A stretch of DNA of 64,000 nt. Origin: Daucus carota subsp. sativus (lineage: Eukaryota > Streptophyta > Magnoliopsida > Apiales > Apiaceae). Each line of letters opens with the position of its first letter. The first letter of the stretch is position 1. The notes under the pieces were generated by a model. It saw only the letters and a program-made list of their open reading frames with translations. It searched no databases and was not told the origin of the DNA. Of the stretch, positions 22,827 to 35,820 are shown in pieces. The position numbers were made by a program, and so were the translations under genes. The stretch lies in the NCBI RefSeq assembly GCF_001625215.2, contig NC_030385.2:32327598-32391597 (forward strand), read 5' to 3'.

Positions 22827-25781
22827 CTATATTTTCTTACGAGAGCCCCTCTCCTGCAGAATCCTCTGTCCCACGTACCTGTATTAAATAAGCCAAGGAA
22901 CCCCATTTATCATCACATGTATTATTGTGGTAACTAATTCTAAACAGTGATATATATATATATATACCTTCCAAGCATCATAACAGTAGCTTGAGGATTC
23001 GTTCCAGGAGAATCAAAAGTAAATGTCGAGCTGTCAACAACCCTTAATGCGTCGATGTCAACAACTTTGTAATCGTAATCAACAACCTTACCTACTTGAC
23101 ATCCTCCATGATAATGCCAAATGCTCATAACCGTGTCCTTGCAATACTGTTCGAGAGACAGAGTTGAGAAAAGGTGTCTTGGCCTCAAGTTTATTGGAAG
23201 GGCCAGCATGGTGTTGATAAGAGCTTGTGCAGGTACAAGAGGATATCTATACCTGGCCATAGCTCTGGATTTGGCCACCTTAATAACCATTTCCATTCCC
23301 TTGACACACTTTTCCAAGTCCTCTGGTTCTTTGAAATAATTAAAAGTGACTAGCGGATTATCTTTTGCGTCCAAGGTTAAAAGTTCAAGATGACCTGATG
23401 AGACAGGACCCATAATCTTTTCTAGTATTATTCCGGCTTGAAGGGGAGATCTCAGGATCCTATCAACAAAACCTTTTACTGTCGATGTTAGCGCATTTGG
23501 GTCCACTCCATATTGTTTAGTCTGTATTAATTCAACAAGTATCACATCAGACTTAGCAATACAGAAAAACTTATATAACCTCGAAAAGGAATGTCAGCTA
23601 GTTGAGAGCATGTTGTTGTTTATGTTCTCTATTGTTAACAAATTGTTGTGGATTTTTTGTCAATTCAGAATGTACTAGATGCACTGTTTAATGCCATTGC
23701 AAACAGAGAGAATGAAAATTATTATGTTAGAAAATTGTAGCAGACCTTGTTTGTGATTCCTTCTGGCAATTTAAGAGCCCAAGTTAAGTCAATGGACCTG
23801 CTAGCTGATTCAATGTAGCTTCCAAATGGGGTTATTCCCACAGGTTGAATGAGAGAAATCTCAATGGGATTAGGTGAAGGGATGATGAGTGCGTTCATTG
23901 GATTATCAGCCATTCCTTGCCCGACCATGGGTTGGTCCAGAACTATGTCGATCCCTTTACTCCTGAGTTGTTCAGCTGGCCCAACCCCGCTTAACATCAT
24001 CAGCTGGGGGCTTCCGATTGCACCAGCTGCTAAAATGACTTCACTTCTAGGATCCTTAGTCAAGTATGCTGTATGAGATGCGCCAAGTGAGTCTCTGAAT
24101 TCGACTCCATCCGCTCTTGGTTTCCCTGCAATTTTGGACTAACCTTTTAATCAGTTGTTACATCATCGTGCTATGCAGGAGTCATGTATTATAAAGACTG
24201 CACAATGGATTCTTCCACTGCGTTCAAACAAAAGTTAGCAATGCTGGACTATCGAAGAAGGTACTGGCACAGGTATCTTTCGAATCTTTCTCACCCTCAA
24301 GTATTGCAAATGCATAGTATACACTTGCCTTGATTTTTGAACAGAATCCGCTGCACTGTTGCATGAAGGTGAACAGCAATTTTAGCAGGATCAGCATACT
24401 GTAACAAGTCAGCCGCAGTGTGTCGTTTTCCATTTCTATCAAATGTTGAACCACCCGTTTTCGTGCCCTGGATATGCTCGTACGTAAAGCCATTATCAGG
24501 CATCATACCCACTTCGAGCATGCCTTCCCTCACTGCAGATTGAAACTGCTGTAATTGTGGTTCGTGTGCCACCACCTTCTCAACCCACTCATATGATTCT
24601 TCCACTAGTTTTGGATCCCAACGTGATCTTGTCACAAACTCTGAGCTTGCCCTGGTGTAAAATCCAGCATTCAAGGCGGTTCCACCACCCAGGACACGGG
24701 CACGGTGGGTTATAACTCCGTCAGTCGAGATAACTAACTGGGAAGGTGATCCAGGTGATATATCAGAAAGAGTGTAGGCAAAACCAGCAACGTTGCTGAT
24801 TCTTGGATCATTGTAAGGCAAACCACCCCTTTCTAGTAGCAAAACAGTCGCGGCTTCAGACAGAGTCGCGGCTAGTGCACAGCCTGCGGTCCCTCCTCCG
24901 ACGATAATGTAGTCGTAATACGCCACTGGGGGAGCCGATACCGAATTCTTGGCAAATGAAGCGAATGGAGCTGGTATGATCAGTATACACAATTAGTTAT
25001 AACCATATCTTATTGCAGAAAATAATTCCCATCTTTGTCAAGTATACTTCACATTTTTACCATTAATCATTGTTATAAGGGATAATTAATTTATACGTCC
25101 TTGAACTTTGGCCCATTTTTGATTCGCGTCCTTGAACTAAGTTTGTCAATTTATGCATCCTCAAACTTTGTAAATTTCCAATTCAGGTCCCTCCGTCAGT
25201 TTTTGACTAACAGAAGTTAGCAATTAGGGTTATGAATTTGGGGGTTTTCGACTCGTTAATGGATTGTTGAAATTGATGGTATGGGAAGTTTCGGGAGGTC
25301 AAACCGAAGAGATTCATGTAGGTTTCAATGGCGGAGGATGGCCGGAATCAATGGCCATTTTCCGGCCGGCGGAGACATTGCCACCATTCCAGCAATCCTC
25401 CATCATTGAAACCTACATTAATCTGTTCGGTTTGACCTCCCGAAACTTCCCATACCATCAATTTCATCAATCCATGAACGAATCGAAAACCCTCAAATTG
25501 AAAACCCTAATTGACTAACTTCCGTTAGTCAAAAACTGACGGAAGGACCTGAATTGGAAATTTACAAAGTTTGAGGATGCGTAAATTGACAAACTTAGTT
25601 GAAGGACGCGAATCAAAAATGGGCCAAAGTTCAAGGACGTATAAATTAATTATCCCTTGTTATAAATTCATTGAATATAATAATTTATATGATTACCTGG
25701 TTCTGAATAACAGGGAGAGGGAAGGAAGAAGATAGTTGCAGCTATAGCTGCAGGAACGAATCGCCAACAGATTAAAATCAT
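22827..25781 (-). CDS. HTH-like: HOTHEAD-like GMC oxidoreductase
   Basis: Five exons join in phase: 25697-25781, 24329-24970, 23746-24125, 22968-23521 and 22827-22878, giving 570 residues, normal for plant HOTHEAD-like proteins. Residues 1-26 form a signal peptide (MILICWRFVPAAIAATIFFL...), so the product is probably secreted. The FAD-binding motif is YIIVGGGTAGCALA (Gly53-55), followed by the GMC signature GGGTALNAGFYTRAS. The C-terminal catalytic region has IWHYHGG and the NPQATVMM motif. HOTHEAD proteins act in epidermal cuticle, apparently as long-chain omega-hydroxy fatty acid dehydrogenases; the exact substrate here is not known. Intron 2 uses a GC donor (AAG|GCAAGT). Intron 1 contains a 578-bp foldback transposon. 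The last exon encodes only 17 residues and is easily missed. Confidence 0.9.
25079..25656. mobile_element. MULE-like foldback element in intron 1 of the GMC gene
   Basis: Nearly the whole 578-bp element is an imperfect inverted repeat, starting GGGATAATTAATTTATACGT and ending with its reverse complement. A perfect 9-bp target duplication, TTGTTATAA, flanks it (25070-25078, 25657-25665), typical of Mutator-like transposition. Long inverted arms and no transposase make it a foldback MITE. The open frame inside (25264-25518) is a by-product of the arm sequence. Confidence 0.9.
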
Positions 25782-26760
25782 AACTTGAAACACACCTAGA
25801 TTCATGTAAATATCGTTTGAATAAAACTAAATTAAATTAAACCAAAAAACATTATAGGAAATTACTTGTGGTTGACTTGTAAGAATCTCTAACTATTGAT
25901 AGATTCATTTCACTCAATGGACGTCCAAAGAAGTACCTCACAGGTAACCCGCAAGGCCAGGCTTATTGATTTGTGGATGCATTTTGTTCTTCAAAATATA
26001 CACTCCAATCATTATTTTCATGGTTTCAATATTTTAAGACGTCAAGTGGTTGAACCTTTTTTTTTTCCCTTCTGATATATATGACATACATTTTTTTTTT
26101 AGTCTTAATGAAAAAAATTTATTTTTTTAATATTTAGGCTCACTGCCTTATAAATTGATATATGTTTTTATATTTTCCGGGATGAGCCGGAGTCGGAAAT
26201 AAACCAACCAGTGGACTATCCCGTTTCTACGAAATGTAAGACTTCAGTTGGTTAGGAACTCCTCCTAGCTAAATATGTGTAGATCTCATTCATTAACTTC
26301 TTAAGATCAAACTATATTTCCGCTCCTGATTTGGCAATTCACAGATGTAATACAAAATCATGCAAATCGTATTCAAGTTTTAGCTGACGAAGAGCATCCA
26401 ACTAACTCTGAGTTAATCAAAAGAAAGAAAAACGCAACCTTTTAATTATCTACCAATGTCAACTGACTCGATCAGGCAAGGATAACTCATCTTTTTGCAT
26501 TATCTAATTCGCAAAAGTTAACAATGCATATCAATTCACATATATTGGCATGTTTTGATATGCATGTATAGACTTCATTTTGGAGTACAAGTCAAACACT
26601 TATTAACAACATCAAATATTTTAACAAGTAAGCATAAACAACTAAATATCGGATAAAATAAATAATAATGAAATTATAAATAGTATGCGCTCTAGAACGG
26701 GCCAAGAGGCACCCACTACTAATTTCCAATTCCCACCACGCCACGCATCTCATTCCCATA
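25782..26760. other. intergenic region between the GMC and LysM genes
   Basis: This is the shared upstream region of two divergent genes. It holds T-rich runs (26050-26120) and a moderately GC-rich patch (about 26170-26290) that could be an old retroposon. No gene was recognised. Confidence 0.4.
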
Positions 26761-26767
26761 CCTATTG

Positions 26768-26777
26768 TGTTTATATA
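26768..26777 (+). promoter_or_regulatory. TATA box of the LysM gene
   Basis: TTTATATAG lies about 130 bp upstream of the preferred ATG at 26902, a plausible TATA position with a short 5' leader. Confidence 0.5.
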
Positions 26778-26901
26778 GTGTCTCCAGTATGAAATTTGGC
26801 AAGCTACAAGAAAATCACCATTTCTGACAAATTTCATTTCATTTCATTCTCTCGCAAGTCGCAACGCGTAGATGCGGCATGCATGCATAACTATACATTA
26901 C

Positions 26902-27267
26902 ATGGCGCCGGGATCAAGAAGCAATGCCACTTTGGTGGCCGATACCATGTCATGGTACTGTTTTATATATGGATTTGTGATTTTCATGTTATTTATCACC
27001 TGTTTTGGAGTAGAGTTGTATTATTCTAGCATGATCAGCACTTGTTCGGATTTAGAGAGTGATGACACTGAAATATATCATGGGCAGCAGCGATGGATAT
27101 GTGAAGAAATATATCTAGTGAAAGAGGGAGAAACGCTGCATACAATCAGCGAAAAGTGTAGGGATCCGTTCATAGTTGAAAACAATCCTCATATACACGA
27201 CCCAGATGATGTTTTTCCGGGACTTGTTATTAAGATCTCCCCCTTGATAAATACTTCTGAGTTCTGA
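26902..27267 (+). CDS. small membrane-anchored LysM-domain protein
   Basis: An intronless frame encodes 121 residues from the ATG at 26902 (MAPGSRSNATLVAD); an upstream in-frame ATG at 26872 would add ten residues (MRHACITIHY). One hydrophobic segment spans about residues 17-38. A single LysM module follows at about 70-112 (IYLVKEGETLHTISEKC through FPGLVIKI). LysM domains bind N-acetylglucosamine polymers such as chitin or peptidoglycan. Small one-LysM plant proteins of this kind are widespread but mostly uncharacterised. No kinase or GPI signal is seen. The first ATG is possible, but MAPGS fits the family better. Confidence 0.75.
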   Translation: MAPGSRSNATLVADTMSWYCFIYGFVIFMLFITCFGVELYYSSMISTCSDLESDDTEIYHGQQRWICEEIYLVKEGETLHTISEKCRDPFIVENNPHIHDPDDVFPGLVIKISPLINTSEF

Positions 27268-29265
27268 ATCTTCTGATAGCGCTGTTGTATAGTATAGCTA
27301 GAGTATGAATGGTTTTCAAGCTTGTCACGCTAAGTTAACCACGTCTTAATTTATCCTCCTCTCTGATTCTTTCCATGGCTATAGGATTTGTATTTCTAAT
27401 ATCAACATTAATACTATATTTGTGCTACAAATCAGTTCTGAGTCCTGGAAGGACTTTCTGCGCTTAAGTGGTCAAGTGGAATTTAAAACAGACCGGTAAG
27501 CGAATCAAGTATATATTATTAATTAATATCTAGTTATAATGTTAATATATTTTAAAAACCGCTTATTAGTTTGCTTAACTTTCAAAAACATTTAATTACT
27601 TGTTTAATATAAAATTAAGATATTGTTTTAGGCTTGGATTATATCCATACGACAGCTTAATGCGTTTCTTAGAACACTACATTGAAGAAAATTAAATACA
27701 TTTGTGTTTTAAGTGATAACTCACTTCAAAAATAGGATACAGTTTCTTAATAAATCTTAACGCATTAGCGATGTTACTTAACAAATGAGGGTATATAGGA
27801 AAGGATAAATTCCCCGACGTGTGCACTAATGGAATTATATATCTAAGTATATTATACAGTTTAACCGCTTCTTTTAGTTTATCTAGATCTTGTAATTACA
27901 AATACTATCATGTCAATAGATTATCTGTACCAACATCAGCATGTATTTTTTGCTCAAGGAATATTAAGCTCATGTAAAACATAGTTAACCTGTGGTATCG
28001 GATAGTGAAGTCTTGTTTGTTATTATAAGTTATAGCTCAATATTAAAACATGTATGACAAGAACAATATAAATCATCCAAAAACTGCGCTTACAAAATCA
28101 ACAAAGTGCAACACCAGGCCAAATCTTATGGCCACGGTACAGGGTGAACACGATTTGAGTTGGCCAGGTTGGTGTCAAAAATTAAACCCAACTCAATATA
28201 ATCGGTTTATAAAATTTTGAATCCGTTAACCCTCAAGAATATTTCCAACCCAACCCTATTATTTATAGACCGGGTAGGATCGGGTTTATCGGTTTGTATC
28301 CTATAAAAATTTAAAAAAATCAACAACACAAATTATAAACTTTCAATGGTGCACAATATAGATCCTTCAATATTACATTAATAAGTTTTTAAATCCAGAA
28401 GCACCAGGTTACGGTGAGAGGAGCTTGTAAATCTAAAAGGCTTGTGCAAACAGAAAAGAAAACAAGACAATGAAAAAAAGTTTACTTTAGTGCCAATCCT
28501 TCTATTTTAGGAAATAGCAGCATTTAGTGAAAACCCTTACCCAATCCAATCTATTCGGGTTAATATCTGCACCATCCATTCCATCACTAATTTAAACAGG
28601 TTGGATGGAGTTGAGTGGGGGTTAATAAATTAAAAACCCTTACCCAACCCAATCTATTCGGGTAATAAAAATCGAACTCAATAATTTTGTCTGTTTTGAA
28701 CGGTTCGGTTTGTTCGGCCGAAACAAAGGACGGGTTAGGTCAGTTTGACGGGTTAATCGGTTTTTTGTTCACTCATAGTACACGGCGGACTCTTAATTAA
28801 TATCTTAAATTTCAACTGAAATTTCTCTTTTTACCTAACAATAATATGGGAAAGAAGATAAAAATGATATAATAATAATATTTTGAGTAATTAGCACTTT
28901 GCACCCTTAATTTTGATCTTTTTGCGATTTGGTCTCAAACTTTAATTTGTTGCAAAGTACATCTCATAGGTTATAATATTCTGACACAATGATAATATTT
29001 CTCATTTAATTTTTAATAATTAAATATTCATTTTTCACATTTACACACCGTTTCGAACATGTTTTACATTATCTTTTTGTAATAGATTTTGGAATTGTAA
29101 TATTAATAATAAAGATACACAAATAGGAAATGTTATTGGAGTTGTCATTCACTATATATTTTTACTTTTTAGAAACTACATTTTTATTATATATCCTGAG
29201 AATCTCGTTGGGATAATGTTGGAGATGTTCTAATGATTTCGAACATCGAATGTTCCAACTAAGTA

Positions 29266-29487
29266 CTTGCTCCGTCCCAGGTTCTTTACGTTACTTTTTG
29301 ACACGCATTTTAAGGCTCTTATAAAGTAAACTTTCATTATATATTATTTTTTTTAAAAATCCTGAAAAAAAGTTTGAAATTTAAATTTTTATTCAAAAAA
29401 TTAAAAAATACGTTATAAAACTACAGTTTACGAGAGCCTAAATACGTGCAAACAGTGTACGTAAACTTCCTGACGGGACCAGGGGAG
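29266..29487. mobile_element. Stowaway-like MITE
   Basis: The 222-bp element starts CTTGCTCCGTCCCAGGTTCT and ends CTGACGGGACCAGGGGAG, imperfect inverted ends of the plant 'CTCCCTCCGTCCC' type. It is flanked by TA on both sides (29264-29265, 29488-29489). Confidence 0.8.
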
Positions 29488-29863
29488 TAACTATTTTTAA
29501 CACACATTAATTTTCAGCCCTCGCAACATATCTCTCTTCACATCTCTCGAATACTAATCCAAATATATTATTATTTTAAAAATAAAATACAATATAAAAT
29601 ATATTATTGAAATTTATATACTAAGATATTCTCATAAATCACTTAAATAATTTTTTTAATATATTTACAGGATATTGCAGTAGTTGCTCTTGTTCCAATC
29701 AAACCAGGGGCCAGACATTCCCAATCATGCTCAACAACTCATCGACTAGGATGGGCCTTCCCTAGTACAGCTCACAGAGGAGGATGGCCCTTCTTTAGTA
29801 ACCATGGTCCACACCGTTTACAATGTGAAAGGCGTAAATTTGCTGTTCTTGTGATTTTAAAAT

Positions 29864-29900
29864 AAAGCTGGCTTATTATCAAAAAAAAAAAGCTGGCTTA
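29864..29900 (+). mobile_element. ultra-short retroposon footprint
   Basis: AAAGCTGGCTTA (29864-29875) is repeated at 29889-29900, and only TTATC plus a run of A lies between. This has the form of a target-primed insertion with a 12-bp target duplication and an almost completely 5'-truncated body. A second example with the same terminal TTATC-An is at 35775-35820. Confidence 0.55.
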
Positions 29901-30577
29901 GATGCGGTGAAGGCAATGACGTTCTAGAACAAGAGTACAAGACTGTTCACGCTGCCTGGTAAAATCTTGCTGGCATCTTGCATAGTTCATCAACAAATGC
30001 CGAGCACATATATATTTCGAAGGCTAAAGACATGTAGCAGTATATAATTTCCAGTAAGCATATTGTAGGTTACCAAAATTAATGAACAATTTTTCAAAAT
30101 TTGGCATTTGTGTTTTGTTAAACTATTAATCTCCTCTCAGGGCCGGATCCAGCGGGGATTAAAAAAATTAATTGTGTTAATAGTTTGATATGTATCGAAA
30201 TTTCAGATTATTTTTTTTGAATGATGATTGAGCTCCCTGTTTATGAAATCCTGGATCTGCCACCGTCTCTCGTAATCTTGAACGATTAGGTGAACTACTT
30301 GACTGTCATAAAATCTTAACTTCATCGAGAAAGGAAGTCTTAAAATGGATGATGGGCGGAACTAGGAAGACAATCTTCTGGTGAAATTCTTGTTGAGATT
30401 GAACCAAACGGGGAGAACTTAATGCAGCTTCCTTGAGTAGGTGCTTAAATTTGAAAACAATCTAGCAGTAGCATGTTAACTGCTAGTTACACATTATTTA
30501 ACAAACAGGTTATTCATAAACATGCATTACATAGCCAGAGAGGACACAATTAGCTCATATCATACTCTCCTCAGTCC

Positions 30578-32264
30578 TTACAAGTTAAACATCACTTTGA
30601 TGGCATTACCGCCCTTAGCGCTGGTCTCAAAGGCCTTTTGAACCCCCTCATTGTCAAATTGAAACCTGTGAGTTATGAGTTTTTTCACATCAATCTTACC
30701 ACTCCTGAGGAGCTCGATGCAGAGTGGCCATGTGTTCCTATATCGGAATATGCCAATTACATCAATCTCCCTGCAACCAAAAGTTACAACTTAATTAGAA
30801 AGACAAGCACAACCAATTCTATACATGTGTAATAACTTTCCAAATGCCAACAGAGGATCAACAATATAAACTACCTTGTAGTAGCTGCTGCCATTAGGGG
30901 AATTGCCATCTCGCTTTGCCCCAATCCCACCAGACATACTTTACCGCCAGCTCGGGTTGCATTTAAAGCCGTGGTCATGGTTTTGGTGAAGCCAACACAA
31001 TCAAAGGTCACGTCCACGCAAGTATTCATGGCTTTATGTATGCACAATAGTTCCTCAGGAATATCCTGTCAGGAATACAACTTTAGCACTGATTTACAAG
31101 TTAACACAAACATATCAGTTGTTCTTTTACATAAGAACCTGAATAGATGTGGATCCCTTAACAATCTCATCCGCACCAAGATCTTTTGCAAATGACAACC
31201 GGAGCTCATCAACATCAACCATAATGATTCTTGGGGCTCCAAAAGCTCGAGCAGCCAGCATAGTAACGAGGCCTATTGGTCCTGCTCCTATGATCAACAC
31301 ATTGGTGTCTGGACCCACATTTGCACGGCGACAGGCGTGAACTCCTACACTAAGGGGTTCACACATAGCACCTTCTTCTAAGCTCACAGTCTCTGGTAGT
31401 TTAAAACATAGTCTTGCTGGATGGACCACCTAATTACAAGATTTTCAAGAATAAGTTTTAATTTGTTTAAACTTTAAACTAAGGAAGCTGAAATATTGTG
31501 TAATAATAAGTGATTCTTATTGATTTATTCATCCGATTAACCAAATTAATATTCTAACTAGTAAAGATTGAAAGCACCTGATTTGCCAAAGAACCATTAG
31601 TTGGAGGGGAGCCAAAAAACTTCATCTGCGAACACAGATTGTAGCGACCATTCTTGCAAAGATCGCAACTCTGGCAGCTTATACCTGGTTCTAAAGCAAC
31701 ACGATCCCCCACTTTCAGAGACTTAACTTCACTCCCAACCTCCTCAACAAAGCCAGCGCACTCATGACCGATAATCATTGGCTTTTTAACAACAAAGTTA
31801 GCACACCTCATGTGCTAATTGAGCAAACAAATCAAATAAGTCCAACATTCCTAAAATCAAAAATTGTTCTTAATCTAGTCTACAAAAACAAAATATGATC
31901 ATGGAAAAAACACATTACAGTATAGTGATGGACATCACTCCCACAAATGCCGACAGCTTTTATTCTCACTCTGACATCTTGAGCACCTGATAAGATTCAC
32001 ACACAAATTTCAACAAAGCACAATGCAAAAATTTATCTTGTTCAGGCATCAACTGATGAATTAGCAGCTCATGCATCTTAAGGCTAGGGAGAATTGTGCT
32101 AAAAATCTGAAAATGTAAGTTCGCATCAACTAACCAAGAGGAGGGAGAAGATAAGGTTGAATTTGAATTTTCTTTACTCCAAGAAGCCAAGCAGCCATGT
32201 TATTTGTATCTTCAGCCTCTGCTTGTCCATCTTTGATCTTTGCATCACCATGTACATCAGCCAT
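30578..32264 (-). CDS. SDH: NAD-dependent sorbitol (L-iditol) dehydrogenase, paralogue 1
   Basis: Six exons: 32135-32264, 31919-31986, 31578-31814, 31139-31429, 30875-31065 and 30578-30770, all in phase, for 369 residues (usual length about 360-370). The enzyme oxidises sorbitol and related polyols to ketoses with NAD+ in the cytosol. The catalytic zinc site appears as [10 protein letters not shown] and GHECAGFVEEVG. The structural zinc cysteines are CQSCDLCKNGRYNLC. The Rossmann motif is IGAGPIGLV, followed by MVDVDELRL, whose Asp favours NAD+ over NADP+. Exons 2, 3, 4 and 6 are identical in length to the paralogue at 38560. The N-terminus and exon 5 (LNATRAGGKVCLVGLGQSEM) diverge more. A weak TATA-like CTATTTAAAG lies near 32325. 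Confidence 0.93.
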
Positions 32265-35200
32265 TTTTTTCTTTCTGTGACACACTGGCTGTTCTTCAAT
32301 CTATATTTTCTCCTCGGAACTAGCCTATTTAAAGTGTTAGCCAAAGGGTCATCGACTTTTTATCACACTAATAAAAATTGCAACTATCTTTTTTTACTAG
32401 AATTGGGGAATTGGGGAATGAGGATATAGATGAATATATTATGTGTACAAAAATTTACCATGTACCGTATGTTATGTCATTTTCTTTTCCTTTCTCACCA
32501 ATATTTGCTGCCACTGGTCGACTTGCGTGTATATCTTGCCAGCCAAACTGATGTGGATGATGATGAGTCACATACTTGCTGGAAGGAAGAATTACTAGAT
32601 GTTTATTATGGACTCTCGAAATATAAAAATCTATATTTGTTAAAATTTAGATGTTGTATCTGATATTCTTTTGAGCTTACCAATTTTTATATACACTCAT
32701 ATTCATTTAGTTTTTTAGACTCATCAATAAGATCTGGGTGGAACAATATTATTGTCATGTTTTAAGAAATTTTTTTAACTTAAATTTTTAGAAAATTATT
32801 TATTTTGATTTTGATTTATGAATAAAGTCTATATAATTTCCATTTTAAAAGTTGAAATAATGAATTAGTAAGCACATAATTCACTGATATGATATTTTAT
32901 TCATCATATCATATATGTGTGTTAAAAAATCTACAATTATTCACAAAATATTTATCGACATACACTCCAATTTGACAGAATATTCCCAACTTATCAAAAA
33001 AATTCCGATAAATTTCATATAAATTCTGAATCGACAAGTTAACCAACTAGTTGCAATTCGCAATTTCTACGGTTTCGGAGTCTCCATATTTATAATTACA
33101 TATAGTGTGCAAAATGCATAAATAAAAATTATATAAAATATGTAGTAAAATTTTACACCAAAAATTTTAATTTAAATAATCTTGTTCCCTATATATGTCT
33201 TATCTTTATATGTTAAAACTCCACATCATCTATTATCATATTTAAATAATATTTTATTTATGATTGTAATAATAAAATACTAATTTTAAATATGACTAAT
33301 TCATTATACTTAGCTTCACAGGAAAAAAAGTTACAAATTTATCAAATTTTAAATAATATTTGACCAATTATGTTAAACAATGCTTTAAAAGTTGGCTAAT
33401 TAACCGAGTAATTAATAATTGAACGTATTCTGATGCGATTTGCAAAAATCAAGTCAAAAATCAGCATTATCTCAAAAATCAGCATGATACTCTTAATATG
33501 AAATTATGAAATATGCAAGATCTGAAAATCATTATTATCTTAAAAATCTTATAACTGTCTCCGCATAGAAATTTAGAATCTTAGGTCTTAATAATATATT
33601 TTATATATTTAGTTCTTTTCGAGAACGACAATGATTTCGTACATTGTTGATAAATTGTCAGTCGGGTCGTTAATATTCTGAAGTCATGGTAAAGTTTGCA
33701 GAATTTCAATGACCAGTAACGTTTCGGGCTCCATCTTGGAACAAATATTTAGACTTCTGCTGTGATACATCTTTTCATGCTATCTTCAAAATTGGATTAT
33801 TGATGTGAATTTAGATTCCGCATAGATTTTGGGGCTGTTTAGAAAAGTTTAAAAATAATAATTCTTTATCTAAAGTATAGAAGTGGATGAGAAGTGAAAA
33901 TTTAAATTTCAAATGTTTAGGAAAGAATTAATGAAGTGTTTGGAGAAAAAAAAAATTGTGAGAGAGAAACTAGCATTCTCAATTTTTTAAAAATGCTTCT
34001 ACTTATTTAAAAAAGCCGGTAAAAAAAAAACAGAAGCTAGCAACTTCTACTTCTTTAAAACAAACGGACCTCGGTTGAGATTTTTTCGATTTCTTTTAAG
34101 TTTCACACTAGAGGGAGATCCATACTGTTTCATGACAGAGAATGATCGGCTGTGTATATAGTGAAGATTTTGCACAAAGAATTGCATCGAAAATATTTAG
34201 CATGGTTTTAAAATATTAGTAAATATTTTACTTTTGACAAAAAAGTAAATATTTAACTAGAAATAAAAGTAATTATTTAAAATTTCCAAATATTAAATCA
34301 AAAATTTAAGCTAGGAGTGTGTAAGAATATCCTCTCAAAATTAAAAAAAAAACCTCCCTCCCAGTCTCTTGTTGAGGAATTTTCACCGAATTATTTTCTT
34401 TATTTTCCAATAATATTATTCCCCAAGTAAGGATTTTTATTTTTTGAGATTGTATTGTTTGTATCACAACATTTTTTCTAGTAGAGCTTATTCCCAAATC
34501 ATTTGCAATTTGCTTATTCTCTCTTCGAGAGTTTGGTTTGTTTTTTTTGTTGAGGATGTTAAACTTGTCCTGTCGAAATTTAAAGGGTTTGATTCAATGT
34601 TAAAGTTTTGCATGCGATTGCAAATACGCTGGATAGGTTACATTATATTTATTCGACTCAATTATTTTTTAGAAGTCGTATGATCTTTTATTATTAAATT
34701 AATTTCTCCTTTTTTATTAAACAAAGATACCAAATTTATTTCGAATATCAATATGTTATTTGTTTGAGAGAGAGTATATTCACAAATTAAGATCTGATGT
34801 GTCATAAAATTTGAAAAAAGCTTTGCAGCACCCCTCAATCAGGAAATAATTAAAATTTTGATTAATCAATTAGATTTTTACAACATATTTGAAAATGTGA
34901 TGATATGTATATTCATAAAATGGTGGAATCAGGTGAATTTTATAATATATACTTTCACGGTTTTTCTTATTTGTTTACTATTTTCTAATTGTTTGACACA
35001 TATTTTTTGACACATATTTTAAGTTATATATAAAATATAATTTCATTACTTACTTTTTAGAAAAATCTATATGACGTGGCAAAAAAAAATCTATATGAAA
35101 GTTCTAAACATATTCTTATTTAGAAGAATTTTTTTTAAACAAATATTCATGAAATTATATGACATGATCATTGTTCACAAAATGAGTGATTAATGCCGAT

Positions 35201-35774
35201 TAATCTACACTTATCTTTTTTTTTTTTAAAACCAATCATCACTCAATCTACACTTATCTAATCAGCTAATCTGATAATTATTATTTCATTTCTTCATTGA
35301 TTAAATTTTTTACCTGAACACATGAAATATTATATTTTTAATGATAAGGGCTCCGCTCCAGCTTGGGGCCAATATGTCGACTTCTGTTGTGATACATATT
35401 TATCATGTTTTTAGTGTCCCGATGTGATTTCTGATTTTCTAATTGTTCGGGCAAACTTTGTGCGCGACTAAAGTCGGGATATTATCTGAGTTTGTGCGAT
35501 GTATTAGCAGGTTAATGTTAGAGCTAGCATACTGCAATTGTTAAATAAAGGAATAAAATTTGTTATTCTAATTTAAAATTAAGAAGTTTAAATAATATAA
35601 AATATTATTCATATAACAATTTTTAAAAATCTTTTTGCTAATAAAATAAGTTCATGTGAATTGTAATACGGCTACGGTATGATTTCTAAAACATAATCAA
35701 TCTTCAATTTTTTATTTATTTATATCGAGAATTATGATTACCATTCAACTGACATCGACTTAGATTTGGATGTA

Positions 35775-35820
35775 CTTTGTATCATTACCTTTTTTTTTTT
35801 GATAAAGCTTTGTATCATTA
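35775..35820 (-). mobile_element. ultra-short retroposon footprint
   Basis: CTTTGTATCATTA occurs at 35775-35787 and 35808-35820. Between them are about 20 bp that read CTTTATC followed by eleven A and GG on the minus strand. The layout matches the footprint at 29864-29900, with the same TTATC-An terminus. Confidence 0.55.

Larger units (their letters stand above)
27268..30577. other. transposon-rich intergenic region
   Basis: No gene was recognised in 3.3 kb. The region 28125-28770 is hAT-like debris, with repeated TTACCCAA(T/C)CCAATCTATT and a GTGAACA/TGTTCAC pair near its ends. A Stowaway element and a very small retroposon footprint are listed separately. Another degenerate element near 30140-30270 has GGCCGGATCCAG and CCTGGATCTGCC ends. 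Confidence 0.5.

Noticed and set aside
24329-24335. A GT donor for HOTHEAD-like intron 2 near the GC site
   Set aside because: The next GT (at 24324-24323) would add CA AG and break the frame with exon 3; the GC donor keeps phase and conserved protein sequence.
25264-25518. 84-codon plus-strand frame in the HOTHEAD-like intron
   Set aside because: It lies entirely in the arms of the foldback element and reads through its inverted repeat.
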